Shown: piece after piece, positions 30,815 to 42,189 of the stretch | How the letters are laid out: every line of letters begins with the position of its first letter | Position numbering within the stretch: the first letter of the stretch is position 1 | Assembly: GCF_036320965.1 (NCBI RefSeq) | Contig: NC_092251.1 | Span: 6,814,001-6,878,000 of the forward strand | Length of the DNA stretch: 64,000 bases | Origin: Panulirus ornatus | Lineage: Eukaryota > Arthropoda > Malacostraca > Decapoda > Palinuridae | Direction: 5' to 3' | Program-made: the position numbers and the translations under genes | The notes under the pieces: model-generated | The model's input: only the letters and a program-made list of their open reading frames with translations | Database searches by the model: none | What the model was told of the DNA's origin: nothing

Positions 30815-32865
30815 GCTGTCTCCCGCGTTTGCGAGGTAGCGCAAGGAAACAGACGAAAGAAATGCCCCCCCCCCCCATACACATGTATATACATACGTCC
30901 ACACACGCAAATATACATATCTACACAGCTTTCCATGGTTTACCCCAGACGCTTCACATGCCTTGCTTCAATCCACTGACAGCACGTCAACCCCGGTATA
31001 CCACATCGCTCCAATTCACTCTATTCCTTGCCCTCCTTTCACCCTCCTGCATGTTCAGGCCCCGATCACACAAAATCTTTTTCACTCCATCTTTCCACCT
31101 CCAATTTGGTCTCCCTCTTCTCCTTGTTCCCTCCACCTCCGACACATATATCCTCTTGGTCAATCTTTCCTCACTCATCCTCTCCATGTGCCCAAACCAC
31201 TTCAAAACACCCTCTTCTGCTCTCTCAACCACGCTCTTTTTATTTCCACACATCTCTTACCCTTACGTTACTCACTCGATCAAACCACCTCACACCACAC
31301 ATTGTCCTCAGACATCTCATTTCCAGCACATCCATCCTCCTGCGCACGACTCTATCCATAGCCCACGCCTCGCAACCATACATCATTGTTGGAACCACTA
31401 TTCCTTCAAACATACCCATTTTTGCTTTCCGAGATAATGTTCTCGACTTCCACACATTCTTCAAGGCCCCCAGGATTTTCGCCCCCTCCCCCACCCTATG
31501 ATCCACTTCCGCTTCCATGGTTCCATCCGCTGCCAGATCCACTCCCAGATATCTAAAACACTTCACTTCCTCCAGTTTTTCTCCATTCAAACTCACCTCC
31601 CAATTGACTTGACCCTCAACCCTACTGTACCTAATAACCTTGCTCTTATTCACATTTACTCTTAACTTTCTTCTTCCACACACTTTTCCAAACTCAGTCA
31701 CCAGCTTCTGCAGTTTCTCACATGAATCAGCCACCAGCGCTGTATCATCAGCGAACAACAACTGACTCACTTCCCAAGCTCTCTCATCCCCAACAGACTT
31801 CATACTTGCCCCTCTTTCCAAAACTCTTGCATTTACCTCCCTAACAACCCCATCCATAAACAAATTAAACAACCATGGAGACATCACACACCCCTGCCGC
31901 AAACCTACATTCACTGAGAACCAATCACTTTCCTCTCTTCCTACACGTACACATGCCTTACATCCTCGATAAAAACTTTTCACTGCTTCTAACAACTTTC
32001 CTCCCACACCATATATTCTTAATACCTTCCACAGAGCATCTCTATCAACTCTATCATATGCCTTCTCCAGATCCATAAATGCTACATACAAGTCCATTTG
32101 CTTTTCTAAGTATTTCTCACATACATTCTTCAAAGCAAACACCTGATCCACACATCCTCTACCACTTCTGAAACCACACTGCTCTTCCCCAATCTGATGC
32201 TCTGTACATGCCTTCACCCTCTCAATCAATACCCTCCCATATAATTTACCAGGAATACTCAACAAACTTATACCTCTGTAATTTGAGCACTCACTCTTAT
32301 CCCCTTTGCCTTTGTACAATGGCACTATGCACGCATTCCGCCAATCCTCAGGCACCTCACCATGAGTCATACATACATTAAATAACCTTACCAACCAGTC
32401 AACAATACAGTCACCCCCTTTTTAAATAAATTCCACTGCAATACCATCCAAACCTGCTGCCTTGCCGGCTTTCATCTTCCGCAAAGCTTTCACTACCTCT
32501 TCTCTGTTTACCAAATCATTTGCACTTTGCACACCACCTCGATCAAAACACCCTATATCTGCCACTCTATCATCAAACACATTCAACAAACCTTCAAAAT
32601 ACTCGCTCCATCTCCTTCTCACATCACCACTACTTGTTATCACCTCCCCATTTGCGCCCTTCACTGAAGTTCCCATTTGCTCCCTTGTCTTACGCACTTT
32701 ATTTACCTCCTTCCAGAACATCTTTTTATTCTCCCTAAAATTTAATGATACTCTCTCACCCCAACTCTCATTTGCCCTTTTTTTCACCTCTTGCACCTTT
32801 CTCTTGACCTCCTGTCTCTTTCTTTTATACATCTCCCACTCAATTGCATTTTTTCCCTGCAAAAT
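30815..32865 (-). mobile_element. LINE copy 5: longest copy, linker plus full reverse transcriptase
   Basis: Reading leftward it starts near GKNAIEWEMYKRKRQE, a linker upstream of the RT, then KAGKAAGLDGI, an in-frame TAA at 32424-32422, [50 protein letters not shown] and the C-terminal WFGHMERM and GRPNWRWKDG regions. A 2-bp loss near 31253 (VRVRDVWK instead of VRVREMCGN) breaks the frame. The endonuclease domain is absent because of 5' truncation. The 3' hairpin lies at about 30824-30851. Confidence 0.92.
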
Positions 32866-33344
32866 ATATACGCACTCAAAGCAGCGCACCAATTTTGGGT
32901 ATCCTTGATCATGGAAAGACTAGTGCATTTGACACACGATTCACACTATTACGTGGAGTTGTTCAGTATGACGGCTACGCCAAGATTAACGGTTTTCGTA
33001 ATAGCTACGTTCTGCCTGCGTCGTCCCAGCGTTCACAGCATTGTTGGCGTTCCCTTTCTTTTATGTTACTTCCATTACAGGACTCGTTTAGGTTGTAGGA
33101 GCAGTTGTTGTTAGATTTCCAGTGTATTGATATCAGCACAAGTCAGTCCCTCATTATATACTTGCATTATTTGTCTCTAGTGTTGCTGGTAACTTTAAGA
33201 CATGGATTAAAACAGTAAGAGCTGTCTGTATCGCGGAAGGGTTGGCAGTACCTTCCGCATTAGCGGGGTGTGTGTGACGTTAGAGCGAATCGGATCTCAG
33301 CCGCAGGACGTCTGGGCTTCCGCGTCAGTCGTGTTTGCTTTGTG
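32866..33344 (+). other. Promoter/5' UTR region of the sulfotransferase gene
   Basis: Unique sequence between the LINE 5' end and the sulfotransferase ATG. It becomes more CpG-rich after about 33230. The start frame has no earlier ATG after the last upstream stop. No clear TATA box was seen. Confidence 0.35.
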
Positions 33345-33505
33345 ATGGCGACGTGGGTGCGGAGGGCACGGGCTCTCCTTGTTGTACTAGTGTTTTCCAC
33401 CACTTCTGGGTTGCTTTTGCGCAGAATGTTCTTGTTTACGAACATTGCTGCGGGTGTGTGAAATTTTGATGTTATCCTTGTACTAAAGATAACAACTACG
33501 GTACT

Positions 33506-33557
<52 letters not shown>

Positions 33558-34431
33558 ATCTAGTAAATGTGAATAAGAGCAAGGTTATTAGGTACAGTAG
33601 GGGTGAGGGTCAAGTCAATTGGGAGGTGAGTTTGAATGGAGAAAAACTGGAGGAAGTGAAGTGTTTTAGATATCTGGGAGTGGATCTGTCAGCGGATGGA
33701 ACCATGGAAGCGGAAGTGGATCATAGGGTGGGGGAGGGGGCGAAAATTTTGGGAGCCTTGAAAAATGTGTGGAAGTCGAGAACATTATCTCGGAAAGCGA
33801 AAATGGGTATGTTTGAGGGAATAGTGGTTCCAACAATGTTGTATGGTTGCGAGGCGTGGGCTATGGATAGAGATGTGCGCAGGAGGATGGATGTGCTGGA
33901 AATGAGATGTTTGAGGACAATGTGTGGTGTGAGGTGGTTTGATCGAGTAAGTAACGTAAGGGTAAGAGAGATGTGTGGAAATAAAAAGAGCGTGGTTGAG
34001 AGAGCAGAAGAGGGTGTTTTGAAATGGTTTGGGCACATGGAGAGAATGAGTGAGGAGAGATTGACCAAGAGGATATATGTGTCGGAGGTGGAGGGAACGA
34101 GGAGAAGAGGGAGACCAAATTGGAGGTGGAAAGATGGAGTGAAAAAGATTTTGTGTGATCGGGGCCTGAACATGCAGGAGGGTGAAAGGAGGGCAAGGAA
34201 TAGAGTGAATTGGAGTCATGTGGTATACAGGGGTTGACGTGCTGTCAGTGGATTGAATCAAGGCATGTGAAGCGTCTGGGGTAAACCATGGAAAGCTGTG
34301 TAGGTATGTATATTTGCGTGTGTGGACGTGTGTATGTACATGTGTATGGGGGGGGGGGGTTGGGCCATTTCTTTCGTCTGTTTCCTTGCGCTACCTCGCA
34401 AACGCGGGAGACAGCGACAAAGTATAAAAAA

Positions 34432-34497
<66 letters not shown>

Positions 34498-36143
34498 GAA
34501 TCAGTGATAGGATGGAAGGTGATCTGTGAAAATTTTATAGATGTGACAAGTTTTGTCTTTTAATTATTAGGTGTTGAATGCTTTGTTAGACGTAACACAG
34601 ACCGATAATTTATACTCAAACACGTCCCTAACTGTTTATTGCTAGACATTGATGGAACTAGTAGAATTAGTATGATCATTTCACATGATTAGAAACTAGT
34701 TTTTTTGTGATCTTTGAGAGAGTACTTAGAGCGGGCTGATAATACTTAGTGATTATGATGCAGTTTGTTAGTGACGGCTGGCGAACTAAAGGCTAAAGGA
34801 ATTCTTATAAAAACAAATGTTCCCTGTGTAGTAATAGCACCTGAGGGATAGACTGCTGCCGGCATGTCTGGTGTTTCTGCTTTCCGGTCTCGTGATAAAT
34901 GAAACTCAAATAGCGGATTCTTTATTGTCGGTATTCAGTTTGCAGCAGACTAAAGATTTCATTGTGGATTACTTAAGAATATCACTAAATACGGTATGGC
35001 TTCAGGTACCATGATTTAACATCTTGCATAAGGTAACAGTAAATAAAATGTTTTATACTCGCACTTCTTGTGTTATATTCTCTAACAAAGCATCCCCTTT
35101 CAGACGTGGATGTGATTGTGGGTGAAGAGCAGCATTTTGTACAAAAGGTTGGAAATGAAGCTGATGGAGAGGGTAGAGACTGTGTGGCGTCGGAGGGGGT
35201 AAGAAACGGCGTTCTGCAGGTGCTGTTGTTGAGCTCCATCCCTCGGAGCGGCTCTACTCTCCTCGCTGAGCTCCTCGCCACGACACACCACAACTCCGTC
35301 CTCTTCTTCGAGCCGCTCTCCAACCACCGGAAGAACCCGTGTTACCAGGACGGATCTTGCGTGAAGGATTTACTAAAAAGCCTCTTCCAGTGTACTTACG
35401 AACAAGACTTTGAAAATTGGCTCAAAGGGAAGGGTCTTTTTCTAAAATATTATCATTCCAGTGTACGTCGTTGCTTCCAGAGACCTAGGGAAGGAGGAGG
35501 TGCCTGCAGGCGGGAGTTGGCCCTTCGCAGTTTGTGTCAGAACGCCACTGTTAGGATTGCCAAGGTGATCAGATCCCGACTGTCGTGGCTGGAAGGTCTT
35601 CTAAATGATACTCTCCTCCAAGTGAAGATAGTGCATTTACTTCGTGACCCCAGAGCATCCTTAACTTCCATTAAACAACTTGGTTGGAAAAGTGAACCTC
35701 TCCTTAGGTGCCAGGCCCTTGAGAAGGACATTCAGGAATACAATGAATTGCTCATAAAATATCCCTCCAAAGTAATAAGTTTAACCCAAGAGTCTTTCTC
35801 TGTTGATCCTGTCGCCACCACCAGGGACCTTCATATGTTCCTGTACGGCAATGATATCCTGGGGACGACAACCCACCAGTACCTGAAGGAGCACATGAAA
35901 GCCAGCGGGTCCAGGCGGCTACCGGGTGACACCATGGACACGCACAGGAACAGCAGGGAGGAGCATCAAGCCTGGCGGTGGAAGATAACGGGTCGGCTTT
36001 TGAAGGAAACCGAGGGGGAAGCTGCGTGTCGCGCCGTCATCGCCCAGATGGGACACACCCTCTTTGGTTCCCTCCAGAACTGCAGAAACTCCAGCTACAG
36101 CCTCGCCACCCACACTAATTATGCAGCCGGAGGATCTTCTTGA
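33345..36143 (+). CDS. Carbohydrate (Gal/GalNAc/GlcNAc 6-O) sulfotransferase, two exons
   Basis: Exons are 33345-33453 and 35104-36143, joined in phase 1; 382 aa. The family transfers sulfate from PAPS to sugar 6-hydroxyls in the Golgi. Exon 1 supplies MATWVRR and a hydrophobic segment (about residues 10-25), as expected for a type II signal anchor. Exon 2 has the 5'-phosphosulfate loop IPRSGSTLLAELL (around 84) and the 3'-phosphate motif LLRDPRAS (around 217-222), plus N-glycosylation sequons NAT, NDT and NSS. The length suits the CHST1/3/7 group, though the subtype and acceptor are not resolved. The donor (GTGTGT) is non-ideal, but phase and membrane segment agree. The intron carries (TA)n and LINE copy 6. 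Confidence 0.85.
33509..33553. repeat. (TA)n microsatellite
   Basis: In the sulfotransferase intron, about 10 bp before LINE copy 6. Confidence 0.95.
33562..34440 (+). mobile_element. LINE copy 6: C-terminal fragment in the sulfotransferase intron
   Basis: Starts at the VNVNKSKVIRYSR codons and reads without a break to the TGA at 34235-34237. It then has the standard 3' UTR, hairpin (34389-34416), acaaagtat and poly(A). It is same-sense with the host gene and very close to copy 2. Confidence 0.9.
34450..34495. repeat. (TA)n microsatellite
   Basis: Directly follows the poly(A) of LINE copy 6. Confidence 0.95.
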
Positions 36144-36212
36144 CAGTGATTTTGCAAGATTGTTAATTCTGGTCAAGATGACTTTATTTTTAAGGTAAAT
36201 TTTTTTACATTT

Positions 36213-36218
36213 AATAAA
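36213..36218 (+). terminator. Poly(A) signal of the sulfotransferase gene
   Basis: AATAAA 70 bp after the stop codon. Confidence 0.7.
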
Positions 36219-38370
36219 GTGTGAATTGATTGTATAAAGTGATATCCTGTTTGAGGTAATATTCATAGAAAATTAGAAAAGAAAATGTTATCTCGGAAAA
36301 TCCTAAACTAAAAATGTTCATGTTGTTTAGGAAAATTGGAAATTTTGTCAAAAACAATCATGTTGTCTAGGAAAATTTTAAGCAGAAAAAAAAACTTATC
36401 TAGGAATTGGGCAGAGAATCACTTCATCGTATTTCTTTTTAACACATCAGAATTATGCCGAGTACAGACAGCCATTTGTTTACCTGCAATTAGCCAACAT
36501 TACCAGAATTATAACCGTTGTCGTGCATGTTGAACACTAACTGTAGTCGCTGCACTTTACATTGATATACATTAATTGGTAACCACAGTCACCACTATAT
36601 CAAGTGTGGCTGTAGGAAAATTGCTCTCCATGACAACAACAGTTACAGCCTTTCTCGTACAACTGCCGTATTATTTTGTTTGAAGCGGTTGAATCTTGGT
36701 CGACCAAGTATCATTTTAGTTTTGTAAATCATTACCTGCCGTTTGCTAATTATTCCACGTACATGTATTTCCACAGAAGTCTTTTGAGTACGAATTTTTA
36801 CCGAGTTACTAGTATGTGTCTAGGTGGAAAAATCTTGTTAGTTCACCGAATGAATAGAGAAAAGAAATAACGTTCATTCTCTTCGCCTAGCTTCGTTTAA
36901 CCTTCGTTCAGAGCCTCTTGGTACATGTTTGAAGCCATATTTGAGGTCGTTATACTCCTACCCACTAAGCTTAATGACTAAACTCCATGGTGTCGAGAGC
37001 CGTATATTCTGAAGAATTACAACCTTATTGAATCAAATTATTGTTCCACTAGGTTGGTCAAGTAAGTTAATCAGAGGATTGTTACAATCGTAATCAAACG
37101 TTTGCACTAACGTTGGCGTAACTCCTACATCTTTTATATTCTTAGGTATGCCAAATTCAGTTAACTTTCGTGTGATGCATTGGTTTTGAATTAATCTATT
37201 AGACGTCACGCGCTTACGGCAACCCAAATAAGCGCGGATGAAATGACTCCCCCACCCCCCACCACCGTACGAGATGGCAGCGATGATGCAAGTAACAAGG
37301 TCAACCTAAAAGGTTGTCAGAAGGTGAGGCTTACCTTGGTTACAGTTTTAAGAACCTCTTTTTATCCCCCGTTACCGTACAAGGGCAGCGGCAACTTCTA
37401 AAAATTGTGGGGTTCACTGGAGCAAGCAAAAGCTTTCACAACATACTCTTGTTCTATAAAAGTAAATTAAAACAAAATGAGGGTCTGATTCTTGCTTTTC
37501 AAAGTTTGGGGGGCTTCTTCCCCCTCTGTGGCACTGCTTTGGGATGCTGGTAGAAGAATGCCCAGTTATAGCCATCTTTCGATGAGCTGAGCTGAGAGAT
37601 ACTGGGTATGACGGAAAAGATTTAAGAAAGTATTGACTTTTTGCTATTCCATTTCCTCTCAAAGCTCGATCCCTTAAAGTGGATGTAGGAAAAGGAGATA
37701 ATTTAGTAGGTAAAGCAATGTAAATCGTCTGTAATCAGGATTATTCATATAACTGCATTTTATGGTTATGATTTCATTGTCATATCTTTTAAGCTTTACA
37801 TTATTTATTACTTCGATTTTGTCTGTATGAATGATTCGCTGCGTTAATCGGATGAAAATATATATGAATCTAATAGGTAGTTGACAGCCTCACCATGTAA
37901 CAAATGTACTTGAACGGTTTCGTAACAGCGACTTTGATCTGTGAGAGTAAATCCCAGCTTCACTTTTTTTAAGAACGGAGCCAAGTCGCAGTAGAGTCCC
38001 AAATATTCAAAAGTTGTCATACATGTAAGGGGCAGACATATTATGGGGTGGCATATCTGCCTACTACAGTGGCAATTTAGCAGTCGGTGGCATACGTCTC
38101 GGCATGAAAAATTAAACTTTCAACAGACTTGTGAAGGTCCAAGGCAATCGTTAGCAGTCAGTTCCTACCCTGTACTAAAAGAAGAATGAATACATCAGCA
38201 TATCAGTAGCCCAAACAAGGAAAAGAGTGCCATCTCGTGGGATGCCCTGACATTATTAAGACAGTGTAAGTTGCCAGTTGCAGTATTCGGATCAGGACAT
38301 ACGATCTCGTATTTTTGGATCGAATCGGGTTCGAAAAAGGTTTCGACGTAGCTGAAACAGAATATTGAGT
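36219..38370. other. Intergenic sequence, no gene seen
   Basis: Only short frames without coding character; no repeat family of this window is present. Confidence 0.5.
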
Positions 38371-38463
38371 TCAGTCTGTGTCAACGGCTGTTTGTGTCAG
38401 CTAGTTCGTGGAATCCTTGTTTTTTGAGGAAGTTTTTCCCATTGAATATATCTCGAGTTGGTG
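38371..38463 (+). promoter_or_regulatory. Candidate initiator and non-coding first exon
   Basis: TCAGTC at 38371-38376 matches the arthropod initiator consensus. It is followed 90 bp later by a strong GTAAGT donor at 38464. The next acceptor is at 39911, just before the start codon of the Pro/Gln/Tyr-rich gene. This is a coherent 5' UTR exon model, not proof of a start site. Confidence 0.45.
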
Positions 38464-39949
38464 GTAAGTGTTCTGTATAATGCTTTACAATTTGGCATAC
38501 TAAAGGCGTTTTGTATTAATCATTTTAGTATATGTGTGTTGTTTGATAGTTTGCTTTTGGTCGGATCCCAACCAGTGGGCAATGGTGAATTTCCTGTTTG
38601 ATCTGTAGAGTTGGTTATACGTTCGGTATATGATCTTGTCTTTAACCAAGATAACTGGCTTGCATAACATTTTACATTTATAGTCATTTAAGAATGTTTA
38701 TAGTTTTTTTATATAAACCTGTTTATAGTTTTTTTTTTATATATAAACCTCCATATGTGAACCTAACAAAAGTACGTGAAGTGAATGATTTGGTATTGCA
38801 TATGAAATGTGTACTTGTAGACTTTAAAAGTACATCGGGAACCGGGTTTTGCGTGGGAGAAATCTTTTTTTTCTATTAGAATATCGAAATTGTTCAAAGA
38901 CATCAAAAGCCACCGGAAAAGCAATTTAGATTAAACCTAACGAAACTAATGTAACCCAAACATCGCTCGATGTCCAAAGCTGTAATAATAACGAATCGAC
39001 AATTGGACGTTCCTATTAAGTGACCCCAAAATAAACAAGGTGAAACGTAAACATCCCTTCATTTACATATCTCTTAAAATGTACGTGTATGAGACGTGCT
39101 TTTTTTCATAAATGTGAAGCACAACCCCACATTTTTTTTTTGGAACTTCTTATCCCTCCTCACTTGAACTTTAGGATAAAACAATTCTGATAAAGCTGTC
39201 TTGGTGTCTTTATGACCAAGCACAGTATATATCATTATTGCAAAGTGAAATATAGTCCTTTTTAAAGTTTTTGTGTGATCGATATCTTGTCAAATAGTTA
39301 TACCTGAACTAGCAAGTACGGTCAGCAATTTGTCTTTTGAAGTGATCGAGATTCGAAGTTATGATTTAGCCTGGTATGCAAAAGACCATTTGCCGCTGGT
39401 CCAATAAAAACTGGTTTATGAATGAGATTGCAAGTCTAAGCGGCATAGATCTTTAAAAAGTTACAATCGTTTTCCTTGCAGGCTGCCCTTGGAACGTATT
39501 CCACGGATACAAGTATCTTTGGAAAACCAGCCATATCCTCTCGCAGACATATCTACCTCGTTGTCAAACGTAAACTTCCGGTAAGTAAAACGTGTGTTAG
39601 AACTCCATATTAATTTTCCTGGCTCATGGGTGTCGTATCCAATGAACTTGGCACATAGGGTCAAGTGTTATTTCATGCAAGGGATTTAACACATTTAATG
39701 GGGCGTTTGCCTCATTGGCCCTGTTGCTTGCCCAGTCACTCTGAGGAAAACCCGTATCTTTTCCTCGGTGAACAAATGAAGATCTGGCTTTGTCTGGAGA
39801 ATTGTAAACTTATGAAAACAAACGTTGGAGTTTGTAAATGAAATCCCACGGATATCTTCTTAAAGAAAGAGAACCTGTAATTAAGCGCATGCTTCTTTTT
39901 CAAACCTCTAGGTTGTTGGAGAGGCGAAGACCAAGAAAACCAACCAATA

Positions 39950-40926
39950 ATGTCTCAGACGAACCAGCCACCCACCATGTACCAGGTACCGCAACCACCT
40001 GCACTGTACCAGGCAGCACAAACGCCTGGCTCTTACGAGACAAGTCGGCCAGCAGTGGTCCAGTACCAGACAACGCAGCCGTCGGTGGTGTACCAACCTG
40101 CACAGCCGACTATAGTGCAGTACAGCACTCAGCCGGCCGTAATGTATCAGGCCCAACAGCCGCAGGTGGTGTGTATTGGCCAGCAGCAGCCACCGCCGCC
40201 TGCCACTGTAATCGTCGGAGCCCGTCAACCGGCCATTAAGGTAAGATATAATGTTACATGACTTGGTTGAATAAGCCTGGTCTTGGGAGTTAGCTTCATG
40301 ATTTTGTGTAGCATCGGGCTGTACGTCAAGATAGCGAATTTCCTTAACATTCTTAAACTCTGCATGAATATATAACTATGAGGTGAAGAGATTAATTACC
40401 CATGAAATCGGGAAAGAGAATTTGTTGGCTAACATCGATAAATTGATCTGTGCAGAAAAAAGGGCCATAACTTTAAATGACAAGATTATCAACACAGTTT
40501 AAAGTTGTACAAGCAGCGTGATGCCCTGCCTTTGTCATAATATCTGGCACTCTCGATTGCTTTGTTGGAAACTAAACTTTGTTAGTACTTTAATTATATT
40601 ATTATTGACGACTGTCTTGGATGATATTGTGGATCGATTTTTTTTTTTAATATATTTTAGTTATCCCGGTGTTTCTCGTATGCAGGCTTTGTCAGTGAAA
40701 CTTCTATGAAATTTAGCAAACAAAGTGAACTTTTAATTCTATACTAAGTGGTATTAAAGTTGTGGTTCCTAGTTCCCCAAGAGAGGAAGTACTGGAGTAG
40801 TATTTGTTTGATAAAAAAGAGTATTTATTTTAAATCCATTTTTGCTTCCTCTAGGTTTGTGTGGAGCGGAAGCCCAAGGGATTGCTGGTCATCGGTGGCA
40901 AACGAAAGCGTGTCAGTTACCACTGA
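39950..40926 (+). CDS. Small Pro/Gln/Tyr-rich protein, two coding exons
   Basis: Exons are 39950-40240 and 40855-40926, joined in phase 0 (donor GTAAGA at 40241, acceptor cctctag at 40854); 120 aa. A UTR acceptor (aacctctag, ending 39911) lies 38 bp upstream of the ATG. The protein starts MSQTNQPPTMYQ and repeats QPxxxYQ-like motifs (ALYQ, VVQYQ, VVYQ, IVQYS, VMYQ), then QQQPPPPATVIVG. The second exon gives VCVERKPKGLLVIGGKRKRV, a basic end with a short hydrophobic core. It is likely disordered and cytosolic or nuclear. I do not recognise the family. It lies tail to tail with the PPxY gene on the other strand. Confidence 0.65.
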
Positions 40927-41221
40927 ACACTTAGAGATGGCCGTTGACCGGACACGCTCCATCGCATCCAAGTAGGAGCAGCGAGTAGAGTGTCTGATCC
41001 TTTAATTTTTAACTACTTTACGAAGTGCATTCTTTTTAATCTTGATCCGTAACTGTCTGATTATTGATTTCGTTGTATTAGTAGTTGCATACAGTTGATG
41101 GAAGTGGGTGAAATATATTTTAACATTTCAATGCCTTTTTTATGTGGAGTTTACTGTAGCCTGTTTCTTTGGCATGCTGTAAAGCTTTAAGTAAAATTGA
41201 TATTATTTTTTTATATTTTAT

Positions 41222-41227
41222 AATAAA
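41222..41227 (+). terminator. Poly(A) signal of the Pro/Gln/Tyr-rich gene
   Basis: AATAAA about 300 bp after the stop codon. Confidence 0.6.
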
Positions 41228-41711
41228 CTGTGGAAGTACAAGCTTAGTTGAATTTTATATTCCCAGTATTTAGACCGGGATTTTTTATTTTGCATATTAT
41301 GCTTTTTTAGGAATCTTACAATTGTAGAATAGTTATCTGCAGTTCTACTTTAAGAATTCTATATTTCTAAAATTGTAATATTTAGTTTACTAAAACTTTG
41401 ATGTTTGGCCAAAACATGAGAGAGCTTGAACCTACCAGTTGTTTGACTAGGATTGTGGAACAGTCTCCTCCCATTGCCTAATTGTACCGTATGGAGAGGA
41501 AGTTCTACACTGGTGGGTCCATATATACATATGTATTTTACACTAAGTACCTCTGTATTTCATAGATAAAATGCATGAATATAATTGGTACAAAAAAAAT
41601 GTTCTCGTGCATGTGCTTACTTGACAATGCATGATGGGTATTCCATTTTGGTTGCTGTCAAACTAATTTTGAACAGTAGCTAGTATTAACATAATAAGTG
41701 GAGGTAACTAT

Positions 41712-41930
41712 ATGGCTGGGATAAGAACATTAAACATTTGTTTCGCTACCGTTAACATAACACTTAATTCTCTGGTCTGGCAACCGCTAAGACCATGCTG
41801 GAGAGGTGTAGGTGTGGCTACCGTTAACATATACCTATCTCTGGTCTGGCTACTGGTAACAACATGCTCAACACAGATCTGTCCTGGCTACTCTTAAAAT
41901 ATCTGGTATGACTACCGTTAAGAAAACATA
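41712..41930. repeat. Degenerate short tandem repeat
   Basis: The phrases ctaccgttaacata, ctctggtctggc and aacatgct recur three or four times at irregular 40-60 bp spacing. Confidence 0.45.
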
Positions 41931-42189
41931 AATAGCTCTCTTACGTACTATGCATTAACCTTCAGTAAATTATGGGATCTGTCTCTATATATCCTTGAGC
42001 AATCGTCTGGATCATTGCTTGCCCTGCTGTTAACTACTGCGTCACAGGTTCAGCTGGTATGATCGGGTTGTAGTTGACTGTTTGACCCGTCCTGGAGACC
42101 CCTCGCAGCTTTACGTGACATCCGTCTCTTGAGAACTGGTGGTGTTTGACGAGTCGTAAGCAGTAGACGCGACAATCTTCTTGTGGGGA

